A stretch of 64,000 nucleotides of DNA from a virus, in the IMG/VR virus record IMGVR_UViG_3300030329_004107, positions 1 to 64,000 of that record; one strand, written 5' to 3'. Below, piece after piece: positions 48,542 through 56,185 of the stretch. Numbering within the stretch: position 1 is the stretch's first letter; each line of letters begins with the position of its first letter. The notes under the pieces were generated by a model, which saw nothing but the letters and a program-made list of their open reading frames with translations, ran no database searches and was not told the origin of the DNA. Made by a program: the position numbers and the translations under genes.

Positions 48542-49417
48542 TTAATCCTTCTCCCACCATTTTTGGTATCGGTCAACGTCTCGTAAAATTGAATCTGGAA
48601 GTTTTAACAAAACTTCGTCGGCAAAACCGCATACATGGTAAATCATATACCAATATTCTTCTTTATTATACATTCTAGGATTATCAATAAAATCATATAA
48701 CGGGCCATAATAGGCTTGATCTTCTAAATCGTCCCAACCGTTTCCTTCTCGCCACTCATTTTTATTTCTTAAATCATTCAAAATCTCAAAACCACTTTTT
48801 TGTCGCAACTCTTGCTCTGAAAGTTTGGCATACTCACTTTCTAAATTAGAAAAAGGAACCATTTTTTTAAATTGTTTATGCGCGTCATTTCTTGCGTCTG
48901 CGCCATTGTCTGAACTGCTACTCCACTTTAGATTAAACTTGGCCCAAAGAACTTTGCATGGGCAACAATAACCAAACATTCTATGTAAAAGCGATGCGTA
49001 ATGTACGGTAGCTTTATCATTAACATCATTTATATGATCCACTTCGGTTAATTCATCGGGACTCGGATTAAAAATGCTTACTAATGCTGTAAGTTTATGC
49101 GCCCCTATTCCAAAAGTATTAGGATATTGTTGGCGACTCGTTTTCAACTCTCCATCGTCGCCGTTTCCCATGTCTATACTATATTTGTGTCCATCTTCTC
49201 TTATGACACAGGGCAACGGGTTAGATGTTTGCCCAAACCCATCCCATCCTCCCATTTGAAGATATGCTTGATGTTGGCTTTTCTTTCTTGTTTTATGGAT
49301 TTTTTCTATTACAGCTTTGGGCCACAGCCCACAATCTAATGGGTTTACGCTATTTAAAAGAGGTATTGTTTCGTAACCTTTCCACTCCGCGCCATAATAA
49401 TTTTTCTTCCAAATCAT
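48542..49417 (-). CDS. HNH-endonuclease-like protein
   Basis: A 291-aa protein. TEVDHINDVNDKATVHYASLL (read from about residue 124) resembles the V-D-H-I-D-x-N core of HNH homing-type nucleases. Cys pairs (YCCPCKVLW) follow. The rest is unrecognised. Could be a free-standing homing enzyme or a packaging nuclease. Confidence 0.45.
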   Translation of the reverse strand: MIWKKNYYGAEWKGYETIPLLNSVNPLDCGLWPKAVIEKIHKTRKKSQHQAYLQMGGWDGFGQTSNPLPCVIREDGHKYSIDMGNGDDGELKTSRQQYPNTFGIGAHKLTALVSIFNPSPDELTEVDHINDVNDKATVHYASLLHRMFGYCCPCKVLWAKFNLKWSSSSDNGADARNDAHKQFKKMVPFSNLESEYAKLSEQELRQKSGFEILNDLRNKNEWREGNGWDDLEDQAYYGPLYDFIDNPRMYNKEEYWYMIYHVCGFADEVLLKLPDSILRDVDRYQKWWEKD

Positions 49418-49419
49418 TT

Positions 49420-49584
49420 CTATTCCTCTTTACCTAATTCTTTAGGAATTGCGGGTCGCTCTTTTTCAATTAAGTCTATAATACCTTGACAACGATCAAC
49501 GTATTGATCCGTGGTTAAATGATTACCGTCTCGCGTATCGGGGCATCTATCGTAGATCGCTTTTATAATTTCATAATTTCTCAT
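49420..49584 (-). CDS. Hypothetical protein
   Basis: A 54-aa protein (MRNYEIIKAIYDRCPDTRDG...). Unrecognised. Confidence 0.5.
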   Translation of the reverse strand: MRNYEIIKAIYDRCPDTRDGNHLTTDQYVDRCQGIIDLIEKERPAIPKELGKEE

Positions 49585-49585
49585 T

Positions 49586-49720
49586 TTAAATAATATCAAA
49601 TAGTTTAAGTATAATTACAATTTGTAGAACCAACGTGCAGAGAGCTAATGTAGTCCTCATTAATTCCATCAGATGATTGCATCTGTCTAGTTTTCTTTCT
49701 ATTGCTTGTAACCACTTCAT
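49586..49720 (-). CDS. Membrane microprotein (44 aa)
   Basis: MKWLQAIERKLDRCNHLMEL then TLALCTLVLQIVIILKLF: amphipathic start and one transmembrane helix. Confidence 0.6.
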   Translation of the reverse strand: MKWLQAIERKLDRCNHLMELMRTTLALCTLVLQIVIILKLFDII

Positions 49721-49726
49721 AATTTT

Positions 49727-49963
49727 TTAATCAAATAATGCCGTTTTAATCCTTCGCCAAAACCCGATGGGTTGTCGGGTGTTGGCCCGAATGTCAGGCG
49801 TTTCCTCAATAACCTCATCGTTTTTATTCAGCCCCAATCTTTCGTAATTATCAACCACTTGGGAATCCGTTAAATCTCTATTTGCTCCCGCGCCGTACAT
49901 TAAAATGCACCACAGGTCGAGTCGCTGACGCAAGGTATTGATTTGGCCTTTTGTGTATTTCAT
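49727..49963 (-). CDS. Hypothetical protein
   Basis: A 78-aa basic protein (RQRLDLWCILMYGAGANRDL). Unrecognised; two nt from its neighbour. Confidence 0.5.
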   Translation of the reverse strand: MKYTKGQINTLRQRLDLWCILMYGAGANRDLTDSQVVDNYERLGLNKNDEVIEETPDIRANTRQPIGFWRRIKTALFD

Positions 49964-49965
49964 AA

Positions 49966-50172
49966 TTATTTATGCTCGCTAAAAGGACGGTTGCGGTTGT
50001 ATTCGTTGCGCTGCTCCTCCTCGTCATTTTTTTGCCATTCAGTTTCAACAAAGTCCAATGTCGCTTTAATCTTATCTTTAAGCCGCTCTTGGCCTTCGAC
50101 TGTATTGATGTGCGCTTGGTTCATGTCGCGTAGATTATAGTAAACCTCATCAAGTATTTGTTTATCGGTCAT
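49966..50172 (-). CDS. Hypothetical protein
   Basis: A 68-aa charged helical protein (MTDKQILDEVYYNLRDMNQA...). ATG equals the predicted +1 of its promoter. Confidence 0.6.
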   Translation of the reverse strand: MTDKQILDEVYYNLRDMNQAHINTVEGQERLKDKIKATLDFVETEWQKNDEEEQRNEYNRNRPFSEHK

Positions 50173-50178
50173 AAAAAT

Positions 50179-50207
50179 ATCCTATCATAGACTTTAATTT
50201 ATGTCAA
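50179..50207 (-). promoter_or_regulatory. Sigma-70-type promoter, leaderless type
   Basis: TTGACA, 17 nt, TAGGAT. Predicted +1 50172 = A of ATG. Confidence 0.8.
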
Positions 50208-50263
50208 TGCTTTTTTCGTGCTTGAGAGCGTTTACTATCTTTCATTTTTAAATTTTTTTATAT

Positions 50264-50581
50264 TTAATCTTCTTCAATAGTGATGCAATCCCATTCTTCG
50301 TCAAACGGAAATATGAAAGCGGGAGTAAATTCTCCAACGTATGCTCCTGTTACGTTAAATTGAAAGTATTCGATAGCTTCCCCGCAATCCATCTTATCTC
50401 TTTCCATAAGTATGTCAATACATTTTGAACTATCGTAGCAAGCCACTGGCTTTTTACCAAAAACCTCGCTAACCCCCATAAACGCCTCCTCGAAACCATC
50501 AGCTAAAAGAATGTCATCAACAAAATCTGGATAATTATCTTCTAGGTAATTGTCTATTCCTTCTTTAATACTTACTTTCAT
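50264..50581 (-). CDS. Hypothetical acidic protein
   Basis: A 105-aa protein (MKVSIKEGIDNYLEDNYPDF...). ATG 50581 chosen because AAAGGAG lies 8 nt before it. Unrecognised. Confidence 0.55.
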   Translation of the reverse strand: MKVSIKEGIDNYLEDNYPDFVDDILLADGFEEAFMGVSEVFGKKPVACYDSSKCIDILMERDKMDCGEAIEYFQFNVTGAYVGEFTPAFIFPFDEEWDCITIEED

Positions 50582-50776
50582 TTTTTTTTCTCCTTTTTTC
50601 AATATCCCTTTGATTGCGTTGAGTCTGCTTTTCTGATAACATACTCAAACGTAAAGCTCTTATAGCCTCCTCGCCCTCTTTGTCTGTCGGGTATCCATCT
50701 TGCGGCGGCTGGTAATCAGCGGGTAAAGGCCAACGGGAGGCCCAAGTATAATGCAGCTTTTTTTTCTTAACGCCCA
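50565..50776 (-). CDS. Hypothetical basic protein
   Basis: A 70-aa protein (MGVKKKKLHYTWASRWPLPA...). Its end carries the ribosome-binding site of the next gene. Unrecognised. Confidence 0.5.
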
Positions 50777-50784
50777 TTAATCTT

Positions 50785-50979
50785 TTATTTTTTGTGGCGG
50801 GGTGTACACAGTTGCAAAATGCCAGACCCTTCATTCATGTAGTCTTGTATTTGATATATGGCCTCAAGGTGTTTTTTATCTTCAGCGGAAAAGGCTCGTT
50901 TCTTTCTCGAAACGGTTTTCTCATACGCTCCGCTTTCCGCGAGCCTCAACACTATCTCCATTGCTTCTCTGTTAGTCAT
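50785..50979 (-). CDS. Small protein, MTNREAM family
   Basis: A 64-aa protein. MTNREAMEIVLRLAESGAY and EAIYQIQDYMN recur in the genes at 51668-51832 and 52497-52658, so this is a local paralogous family. Function unknown. Confidence 0.65.
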   Translation of the reverse strand: MTNREAMEIVLRLAESGAYEKTVSRKKRAFSAEDKKHLEAIYQIQDYMNEGSGILQLCTPRHKK

Positions 50980-51142
50980 TTAATTCCAATCCCATTTCAG
51001 ACAATGCTTCTGTCCAAATTTCCCTCTGCGCTTTCATAATATCATCTGCAATTTCTTCTCTTGCAAAGTCAGAGGTTAGGTTTGCTTGCTTCAACCCATA
51101 GGATTGTAACACTTTCATTATGGCTTCTTTTTCTTTAGTCAT
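50972..51142 (-). CDS. Hypothetical helical protein
   Basis: A 56-aa protein (MTKEKEAIMKVLQSYGLKQA...). Overlaps the next gene by 8 nt. May be a distant member of the MTNREAM family. Confidence 0.6.
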   Translation of the reverse strand: MTKEKEAIMKVLQSYGLKQANLTSDFAREEIADDIMKAQREIWTEALSEMGLELND

Positions 51143-51337
51143 TTATGCCTCCCATTCTTCAATTTCAAGGATTTCAAAGTTAAGACTCTTTGCTCTCGCT
51201 TTATAGGCTTGATAAACCGCCGCCTCGCTTCGGTATCTCCCCGCCGTCATCTCCCAAAGCGGGTTAGCGCATCGAGGCCGCGCATTTCCTTCGCCTTTAT
51301 ATTCAACGAGCATTCTGTATTTTTTTAATGGTTTCAT
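51143..51337 (-). CDS. Hypothetical protein
   Basis: A 64-aa basic protein (AGRYRSEAAVYQAYKARAKS). ATGA overlap with the upstream gene. Unrecognised. Confidence 0.5.
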   Translation of the reverse strand: MKPLKKYRMLVEYKGEGNARPRCANPLWEMTAGRYRSEAAVYQAYKARAKSLNFEILEIEEWEA

Positions 51338-51498
51338 CGTTCTATCTTTTCAAAGTGTTTGTCTACAATGTCGAGTATGTCCTCTTGAACTTTCTGCGCT
51401 TCTTCTCCGTGCCAAATCCAGCCAGAGGGTTTACTCAAGAGATATTCTTCAACATCTTCGTGAATGTCTGCTTTAACGTCTAGTATCTTGTATCCCAT
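51334..51498 (-). CDS. Small acidic protein, YKIL family
   Basis: A 54-aa protein (MGYKILDVKADIHEDVEEYL...). Shares the Y-K-I-L opening and a Glu-rich plan with the next gene (51510-51668). Confidence 0.55.
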   Translation of the reverse strand: MGYKILDVKADIHEDVEEYLLSKPSGWIWHGEEAQKVQEDILDIVDKHFEKIER

Positions 51499-51509
51499 AA
51501 TTTAATCTC

Positions 51510-51668
51510 CTAATTTCCGCTGCTCCATTTACCGTACAAATCCCATGCTTCGTCAGCCCATTTTTCACCATAGACCTTTTGCTTCTCTGCAAGGTAGACT
51601 TCCACCTCATCGTAGGGAGTATTTTCGTAAACTTTAATAAGGTCTGTTTTAAGTATCTTGTATTTCAT
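51510..51668 (-). CDS. Small protein, YKIL family
   Basis: A 52-aa protein (MKYKILKTDLIKVYENTPYD...KWADEAWDLYGKW). Probable paralogue of 51334-51498. Confidence 0.55.
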   Translation of the reverse strand: MKYKILKTDLIKVYENTPYDEVEVYLAEKQKVYGEKWADEAWDLYGKWSSGN

Positions 51669-51832
51669 TATGCGTCCTCCCTCATTAAGTCGTTCATGTA
51701 GTCTTGCATCTGATAGATAGCCTCATAATTATTCATGCCATCCACATCACTTTGAACACCTTCATCTTCTGCTACTTGCGCTCCCAAGTCTGCGAGCTTC
51801 AGCACTCGCTCCATTGCTTTTCTGTTAGTCAT
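51668..51832 (-). CDS. Small protein, MTNREAM family
   Basis: A 54-aa protein (MTNRKAMERVLKLADLGAQV...EAIYQMQDYMNDLM). Paralogue of 50785-50979. TAATG overlap with the next gene. Confidence 0.65.
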   Translation of the reverse strand: MTNRKAMERVLKLADLGAQVAEDEGVQSDVDGMNNYEAIYQMQDYMNDLMREDA

Positions 51833-51835
51833 AAT

Positions 51836-51997
51836 TTAATCCTTCGTCTTTTTCTTTATTCTTGCTTCTTGTCTTGCTCGTACTCGTCTCATCATACGGT
51901 CATCACCGTGTATATGGTAAATGCCCTGCAAGGCTGGAGTTGCGCCAAATTTTCCATATTCTTTTAATTTAAGTTTTGCATTTTTACGTTTTCCCAT
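51836..51997 (-). CDS. Basic small protein, paralogue of 52237-52395
   Basis: A 53-aa protein ending DDRMMRRVRARQEARIKKKT. The basic tail matches the tail of the gene at 52237-52395. Possible nucleic-acid binder. Confidence 0.65.
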   Translation of the reverse strand: MGKRKNAKLKLKEYGKFGATPALQGIYHIHGDDRMMRRVRARQEARIKKKTKD

Positions 51998-52000
51998 AAT

Positions 52001-52093
52001 TTAATCCTTCATTTGTTCGTCATTGTGATCGAGCAACCATGCTACCGCAATCATTGACGAAAATATAGCCCCAGCGTAAATTAGTATTTCCAC
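52001..52093 (-). CDS. Membrane microprotein (30 aa, GTG start)
   Basis: MEILIYAGAIFSSMIAVAWL then LDHNDEQMKD. GTG start that overlaps the upstream TAG (CTAGTGG). Confidence 0.5.
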   Translation of the reverse strand: MEILIYAGAIFSSMIAVAWLLDHNDEQMKD

Positions 52094-52236
52094 TAGCTGT
52101 CCATGTGTTGTTGTAGTTGGTCACGCAAACGGACAAGCTCATCGTCAGACATATCCATTTCTTCGACTATTGTATCTGGAACAGTAGCCATCGCTATCCG
52201 CGCCATTTCTAAATAAGTAATATTATCTTCTTTCAT
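52093..52236 (-). CDS. Hypothetical acidic protein
   Basis: A 47-aa protein (MKEDNITYLEMARIAMATVP...). Unrecognised. Confidence 0.55.
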   Translation of the reverse strand: MKEDNITYLEMARIAMATVPDTIVEEMDMSDDELVRLRDQLQQHMDS

Positions 52237-52395
52237 TTAATTCTTCGTCTTTCTCTTTATTCTTGCTTCTTCTCTTGCTCGTAGCCGTCTCGTCCTACGG
52301 TCATCAACGTGTGTCTGCCTCGCATAATTATTGGCAACGGCCACACCAAATTTTTCATAATCTTTTCCTCTCTTGCCGCCGATTTTCCTCGCCAT
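52237..52395 (-). CDS. Basic small protein, paralogue of 51836-51997
   Basis: A 52-aa protein ending DDRRTRRLRAREEARIKRKT. Clear paralogue by its tail; the N-terminal halves also align (YEKFGVAVANNY versus YGKFGATPALQG). Confidence 0.65.
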   Translation of the reverse strand: MARKIGGKRGKDYEKFGVAVANNYARQTHVDDRRTRRLRAREEARIKRKTKN

Positions 52396-52420
52396 AATTT
52401 AATCCTTTCTAATGTTTTCG

Positions 52421-52495
52421 TTAATCCTTTCGGAAACCCACAAACCAGCAAACCCAAAGTAACGTAAGGCTAAATGCAAATAATGCTTCAATCAT
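52421..52495 (-). CDS. Membrane microprotein (24 aa), paralogue of 30021-30098
   Basis: MIEALFAFSLTLLWVCWFVG plus FRKD. AGGAGG before the ATG is supplied by the end of the upstream gene. Confidence 0.7.
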   Translation of the reverse strand: MIEALFAFSLTLLWVCWFVGFRKD

Positions 52496-52496
52496 T

Positions 52497-52658
52497 TTAC
52501 CTCCTAATTAAATCGTTGCAATAATCTTGCGCTATCGCCAACGCCTCTTGTTCCCTATTGTATTGTTCTCCCTGTTCAGCGTACATGATGTCGTGTTCAG
52601 CAAGGGTATTGGCTTTTGCCAATTTTAATACAATTTCAAATGCTTCTTTAGTTGTCAT
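52497..52658 (-). CDS. Small protein, MTNREAM family
   Basis: A 53-aa protein (MTTKEAFEIVLKLAKANTLA...AIAQDYCNDLIRR). Third paralogue of the set. Confidence 0.6.
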   Translation of the reverse strand: MTTKEAFEIVLKLAKANTLAEHDIMYAEQGEQYNREQEALAIAQDYCNDLIRR

Positions 52659-52661
52659 AAT

Positions 52662-52853
52662 TTATAGCAGCCCTTCTTGTTCTTCCCATTTTAGAGCGTG
52701 TGCTTCAAATTGTTTTAGCTTCTGCAAAACTTCTTCGTCGCTTATCTCTCTTTCCCATGCGTCAGCACCGTAGGCTAGTTCCCATACTTCTTCCACGAAA
52801 TCTCTGTCGAGAACTACTTCGTGTTTGCTTAATGTAATTACTTTATCTTCCAT
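52662..52853 (-). CDS. Hypothetical acidic protein
   Basis: A 63-aa acidic, Trp-containing protein (VEEVWELAYGADAWEREISD). Unrecognised. Confidence 0.5.
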   Translation of the reverse strand: MEDKVITLSKHEVVLDRDFVEEVWELAYGADAWEREISDEEVLQKLKQFEAHALKWEEQEGLL

Positions 52854-52854
52854 T

Positions 52855-53523
52855 TTATATTCCTTTCCCGTAGGGGATTGCTTCTAGTCTTTCGATTTCT
52901 TTTTGTAGATTATCAATGTGGTATTCTTTTACCGCTTCATTCTTCTGCTCTACGGAATCAAACTCTTTGTAGAGATGGATTGTCTCCAGATGCAAGTCAT
53001 CTTTATCAAGTCCTTGAGCTTCGATAATCTCTAGTGGGGTTGTACGTCCACTCCACTTACTAGCTAAATTGTTGTATGGATTTGTGAGTTGCTTCCACAC
53101 TCTTTCCTCCATGATTGCTTTGGCACTCCACCAGTTGTCAGGATTACGATGTTTCCAAGCGTGAGCTTCCCAAAGCATATACTTGTCAGCGCGTTGCCAG
53201 TAGCTTTTAGAGTTGGGGTGAAAAGGATAGTCGCCGTAGCTGTCATCAAAGTAAAGACCATAGCCGTCAAAGTCATAACGTGGACTGAACCAATCGTTAG
53301 AATTAAAGTCACACTGTTCGGTAATGCCAAGGTTGGCTCCAGAAAATTGTCGCTTCTTTCGTGCTGGGCCGAGAGTTCTCTCGTTGTCCCAATCGTATGT
53401 GTACCCCTCGAAAGATACAGCCCATGTGCCGAGCCTCATGTAGAGTAATTCAGATTCATCTATGCGGAAGGCTGGGATGCCTGTTTCGACTACTTTTAAT
53501 GGGTCTGGTTCTTTTGTCATCAT
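52855..53523 (-). CDS. Hypothetical Trp/Tyr-rich protein
   Basis: A 222-aa protein rich in Trp, Tyr and His in the middle (SYWQRADKYMLWEAHAWKHR). No family recognised. One of the largest unknowns in this cluster. Confidence 0.55.
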   Translation of the reverse strand: MMTKEPDPLKVVETGIPAFRIDESELLYMRLGTWAVSFEGYTYDWDNERTLGPARKKRQFSGANLGITEQCDFNSNDWFSPRYDFDGYGLYFDDSYGDYPFHPNSKSYWQRADKYMLWEAHAWKHRNPDNWWSAKAIMEERVWKQLTNPYNNLASKWSGRTTPLEIIEAQGLDKDDLHLETIHLYKEFDSVEQKNEAVKEYHIDNLQKEIERLEAIPYGKGI

Positions 53524-53533
53524 GTTTGTCTAA

Positions 53534-53731
53534 TTATTGGTACTTTTTTCTTAACTGTATTAAAACTCTATGCTGCATTCTTAAATATTCTGGATGGTCT
53601 TGGCACTCGCCTTTAACAAGTTTCTCGCCGCATACTTCACATTTTTTAATTATGCGAGATGGTTTTGGCTTGCGCCCAAACACCTCTTGCTCTAACTCAA
53701 GAATCGTTTTTTGTCTTTCTTCTTCCGTCAT
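53534..53731 (-). CDS. Small zinc-finger-like protein
   Basis: A 65-aa protein with KKCEVCGEKLVKGECQDHPE: a Cys/His cluster. ATG about 4 nt after the predicted +1. Confidence 0.55.
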   Translation of the reverse strand: MTEEERQKTILELEQEVFGRKPKPSRIIKKCEVCGEKLVKGECQDHPEYLRMQHRVLIQLRKKYQ

Positions 53732-53741
53732 CGCTAAATCT

Positions 53742-53770
53742 ATTAAACCACACGCTTTAAACTCTGTCAA
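53742..53770 (-). promoter_or_regulatory. Sigma-70-type promoter, near-leaderless
   Basis: TTGACA, 17 nt, TTTAAT with AAAGCGTGTG in the spacer. +1 about 53735; ATG 53731. Confidence 0.75.
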
Positions 53771-53775
53771 GTCTT

Positions 53776-53928
53776 TTAATTCTTTTTTATATCAACAGAC
53801 TGAGCTAGATAACGTATCTCTGGCTCGAAAAGCAAATCATGGTGCTTGTGCTGCGGCTTCGCGCTAGAGCAACCCGTTAAAAAGCCAACGGTTGCGCCTA
53901 CGCATACGATTAATGTAATTAATTTCAT
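53776..53928 (-). CDS. Small lipoprotein
   Basis: A 50-aa protein (MKLITLIVCVGATVGFLTGC): signal with lipobox FLTGC, then 30 charged residues with KPQHKHH. A phage-encoded lipoprotein could block superinfection or modify the envelope. Confidence 0.65.
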   Translation of the reverse strand: MKLITLIVCVGATVGFLTGCSSAKPQHKHHDLLFEPEIRYLAQSVDIKKN

Positions 53929-53931
53929 AAT

Positions 53932-54831
53932 TTAAAATAGTTCTAATGCTGCTAATGCTGTAATAGCATTGTCTTTGTGTTTGAGTTCTATATCATAGTC
54001 AACAGGCATATCGACACTGAAAGGGGGTGCGGCAGTAGGCATATCGGCATGACTGCGCGGGTTAGGCTTGTCAGGATGAGATTCGGAGTAGTGAAACAAC
54101 GGCTTGCAAGGCCAAGTAGCATAGCATAGCCGAAACGCTTGGTCTTGAGTAAGGCCGTCAGGCAAGCACTTGTGGTGCAAATTGTCGTAAGTAATTGGAA
54201 TATCGAAATGCTCTGCAAGTAATTTGGGAGTCCAGATACCCTTGTCCTCGTTCTCTACGACGAGCCGTTGCTGAACGCTCCAGTTACACTTGGCAAGATT
54301 AGACATGAAACGTGCAGCGATGTCAGCGGGGTCGCCTTTGGTATTATTGACATGGATATTGATAGGAGAACGATAATCACGGGGCGCACCTAGCATATCC
54401 ATGAGACAACCATGAAAATCAAGTTCTTTGATAGTTTTAGCTACATTGTGCTTGCCTTCGCTTGCAAGCACGTTGAACTGGTCGGGATGACAAGATACAC
54501 GAATAGAAAAAGAGGCGATAACACTAGCACAAGTTTGCAAAACCGACATGATCTCATCGTAGTCTGGATAATCACGCAGTCGCAACGCAGCAACCTCGTA
54601 TGTAAGGAGCGGAAACAAATTAGAACTAACACGATAACCCCAACCCTCGTCAGCGCATTGCTGGAGAACCTTACGCATAACGTGAATATTGTTGAGTGTA
54701 CGCGCAGATAAAGTAGAGATAGCATCGTCGCGGTCAAGCTGCGAAAAACGATGCCAAGTCATCGTCTGAAACTTGTAGCCCTGCTCTGCTAACGAATTAG
54801 ATATGCAACAAAGATTGTAAGTGCCGCGCAT
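53932..54831 (-). CDS. UV damage endonuclease (UvdE/UvsE-like)
   Basis: A 299-aa protein. The segments YNLCCISNSLA, GWGYRVSSNLFPLLTYEV, ASFSIRVSCHPDQFNVL and PINIHVNN follow the UvsE TIM-barrel order, with metal ligands in HPDQF and downstream His/Glu residues. UvsE nicks DNA 5' to UV photoproducts. It suggests life in sunlit water. ATG within one base of the predicted +1. Confidence 0.85.
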   Translation of the reverse strand: MRGTYNLCCISNSLAEQGYKFQTMTWHRFSQLDRDDAISTLSARTLNNIHVMRKVLQQCADEGWGYRVSSNLFPLLTYEVAALRLRDYPDYDEIMSVLQTCASVIASFSIRVSCHPDQFNVLASEGKHNVAKTIKELDFHGCLMDMLGAPRDYRSPINIHVNNTKGDPADIAARFMSNLAKCNWSVQQRLVVENEDKGIWTPKLLAEHFDIPITYDNLHHKCLPDGLTQDQAFRLCYATWPCKPLFHYSESHPDKPNPRSHADMPTAAPPFSVDMPVDYDIELKHKDNAITALAALELF

Positions 54832-54838
54832 GAAAACT

Positions 54839-54867
54839 AATATAGCACACACTTTAAATCTTGTCAA
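54839..54867 (-). promoter_or_regulatory. Sigma-70-type promoter, leaderless type
   Basis: TTGACA, 17 nt, TATATT with GTGTGC. +1 54832; ATG 54831. Confidence 0.9.
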
Positions 54868-55280
54868 ATGAAATCTTCATCATCTTCGTCGGATTCTTCA
54901 TCTTCTTCGTGATCGGTTAGAAGCTCTTGGAGCAGTTCTTCGGTAGCTTCTCCCGCGCTAAAGCCTTCGGAAACATTAATCTCATCAGATTCTTCTGGCT
55001 CGAAATTAAAAACGTATTCGTGAGCTTCGGTTAAAATTTTGAAGGAGACTTCTTCTGGTTTTAATTCCACAGTCGATTCAGAGATGGAATTAAAAAGACA
55101 ATCGTGACACAAAGTAACTACGGCGATAGGTAATTCAGATGAGCTTACTAAAAAATAAGCTATTTTAAAATTTTTATATAAAAGCTGGCAATCTTTTTTA
55201 CTATACTTTACGTCACAAGCATCACAGCAAAGTGACCGCGCTCTTATTTTATCTGGATAAATTAATTCCGCACATAACAT
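54864..55280 (-). CDS. Cys-rich protein with acidic tail
   Basis: A 138-aa protein. LCCDACDVKYSKKDCQ and TLCHDCLFN give paired Cys likely to bind zinc. The last 25 residues are almost all Asp and Glu. Function unknown; such proteins may bind polymerase. A GTGTAATATA element lies 7 nt upstream. Confidence 0.6.
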   Translation of the reverse strand: MLCAELIYPDKIRARSLCCDACDVKYSKKDCQLLYKNFKIAYFLVSSSELPIAVVTLCHDCLFNSISESTVELKPEEVSFKILTEAHEYVFNFEPEESDEINVSEGFSAGEATEELLQELLTDHEEDEESDEDDEDFI

Positions 55281-55287
55281 CCTACCA

Positions 55288-55297
55288 TATATTACAC
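55288..55297 (-). promoter_or_regulatory. GTGTAATA-type putative late promoter element
   Basis: GTGTAATATA on the minus strand, 7 nt before the ATG at 55280; identical to the portal element at 19966. Confidence 0.4.
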
Positions 55298-55298
55298 T

Positions 55299-55661
55299 TT
55301 ATTGGGGCGGGGATGGAAATATGCCTTGCGGCGGCTGCTGCGCGTATGGATTTTGTTGCGGCGGCGGCATTTGTTGCATTTGCTGTTGCTGCATTTGCTG
55401 TTGCATCGCCGCCATTTGACGCTCTTGAGCCATCCGCTGTTCTTCTTCTTGCTTCTGGCGTTTTAAAAATTGAATTTTATTTTCTTCAGCCTTTTCAAGT
55501 AAGAAAATTCGTTCTTGCCCTTTGTAGCTTTTGGCTTCTTCCCAAGAAAATCCCAAAAAAGTCACCATTTCCCAGTTATCTTCATAACCACGGCGAGGAT
55601 CGAGGCCGTTGGTGCGCGGTTTTTTAGTGGTCTTTTTCTTATTTGCAATCTTTTCAGTCAT
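55299..55661 (-). CDS. Gln/Pro-rich protein
   Basis: A 120-aa protein. Basic N-terminus, a conserved-looking centre (EDNWEMVTFLGFSWEEAKSY) and a low-complexity Gln/Met/Pro tail. A -10-like GTATAATA lies upstream. Function unknown. Confidence 0.55.
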   Translation of the reverse strand: MTEKIANKKKTTKKPRTNGLDPRRGYEDNWEMVTFLGFSWEEAKSYKGQERIFLLEKAEENKIQFLKRQKQEEEQRMAQERQMAAMQQQMQQQQMQQMPPPQQNPYAQQPPQGIFPSPPQ

Positions 55662-55719
55662 ATTTTTATTATACCTTTGATTATTTTATTTGGCAAACTT
55701 TTATTAGTAAATTTAATTG

Positions 55720-56180
55720 AGTAGGTCACGGCGCAAACCTTGCGAGGCAGTCTTTAATAGTCGTAGCCTAACCTTAAAGACTTTTTTATGTTTGTATGTC
55801 CCAAATTACCTCTCGGTTATCGCTACTACTCAAATTTTAAATTAATGGGTAGGAGGAGTCTCATTTACCTCCATCTTTTCGGGGTTGTAGCTTGAGTTTC
55901 AAGTCAAAACCCTACTTTGAGCCAACCCTCATCAGCCCCCAGACTTGGTGAGTCCTGCCAATGAGCATTGCACGTTAACTGCCACAACAGCAGCTTATTC
56001 CGTCATACCCTTTGTCGCTCCGTCGAGCAACAAAATTGTTTCGCTTGCACCTTTTCGGCTAAATATGTAAGTTTTACCCAAAAAACCAAACCTTATTTCT
56101 TGTTTTGTGTTTTTTCTCCTTATGGAGAGCTTACATACTTCATTGTGCATCCCAAGATGCAAGCAAATTTATTTTAAAGA
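55720..56180. ncRNA. Structured non-coding region
   Basis: About 460 bp without a convincing gene. Visible stems include GTTGCTC-GACG-GAGCGAC (56014-56031), TGCATC-TTGG-GATGCA (56146-56161), TATGTAAG / CTTACATA joined over about 60 nt (56064 and 56130) and GGAGG / CCTCC near 55851-55873. The concentration of stems suggests a folded RNA on the minus strand. Family unknown. Confidence 0.4.
55749..55787 (+). terminator. Plus-strand Rho-independent terminator
   Basis: AGTCTTTAA / TTAAAGACT, a perfect 9-bp stem, followed by T residues on the plus strand. No plus-strand gene precedes it, so it may end an antisense or small RNA, or mark the 5' part of the structured region. Confidence 0.6.
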
Positions 56181-56185
56181 ACAAA

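Noticed and set aside
55877-55935. Hammerhead ribozyme core (CTGATGA ... CGAAA on the minus strand)
   Set aside because: A stem II of GGGTTG/CAACCC is possible, but no stem I or III with a cleavage site fits, so I keep only the general structured-RNA call.
55968-56177. 69-codon plus-strand open frame
   Set aside because: Cys/Phe/Ser-rich, no ribosome-binding site, lies in a region full of hairpins.
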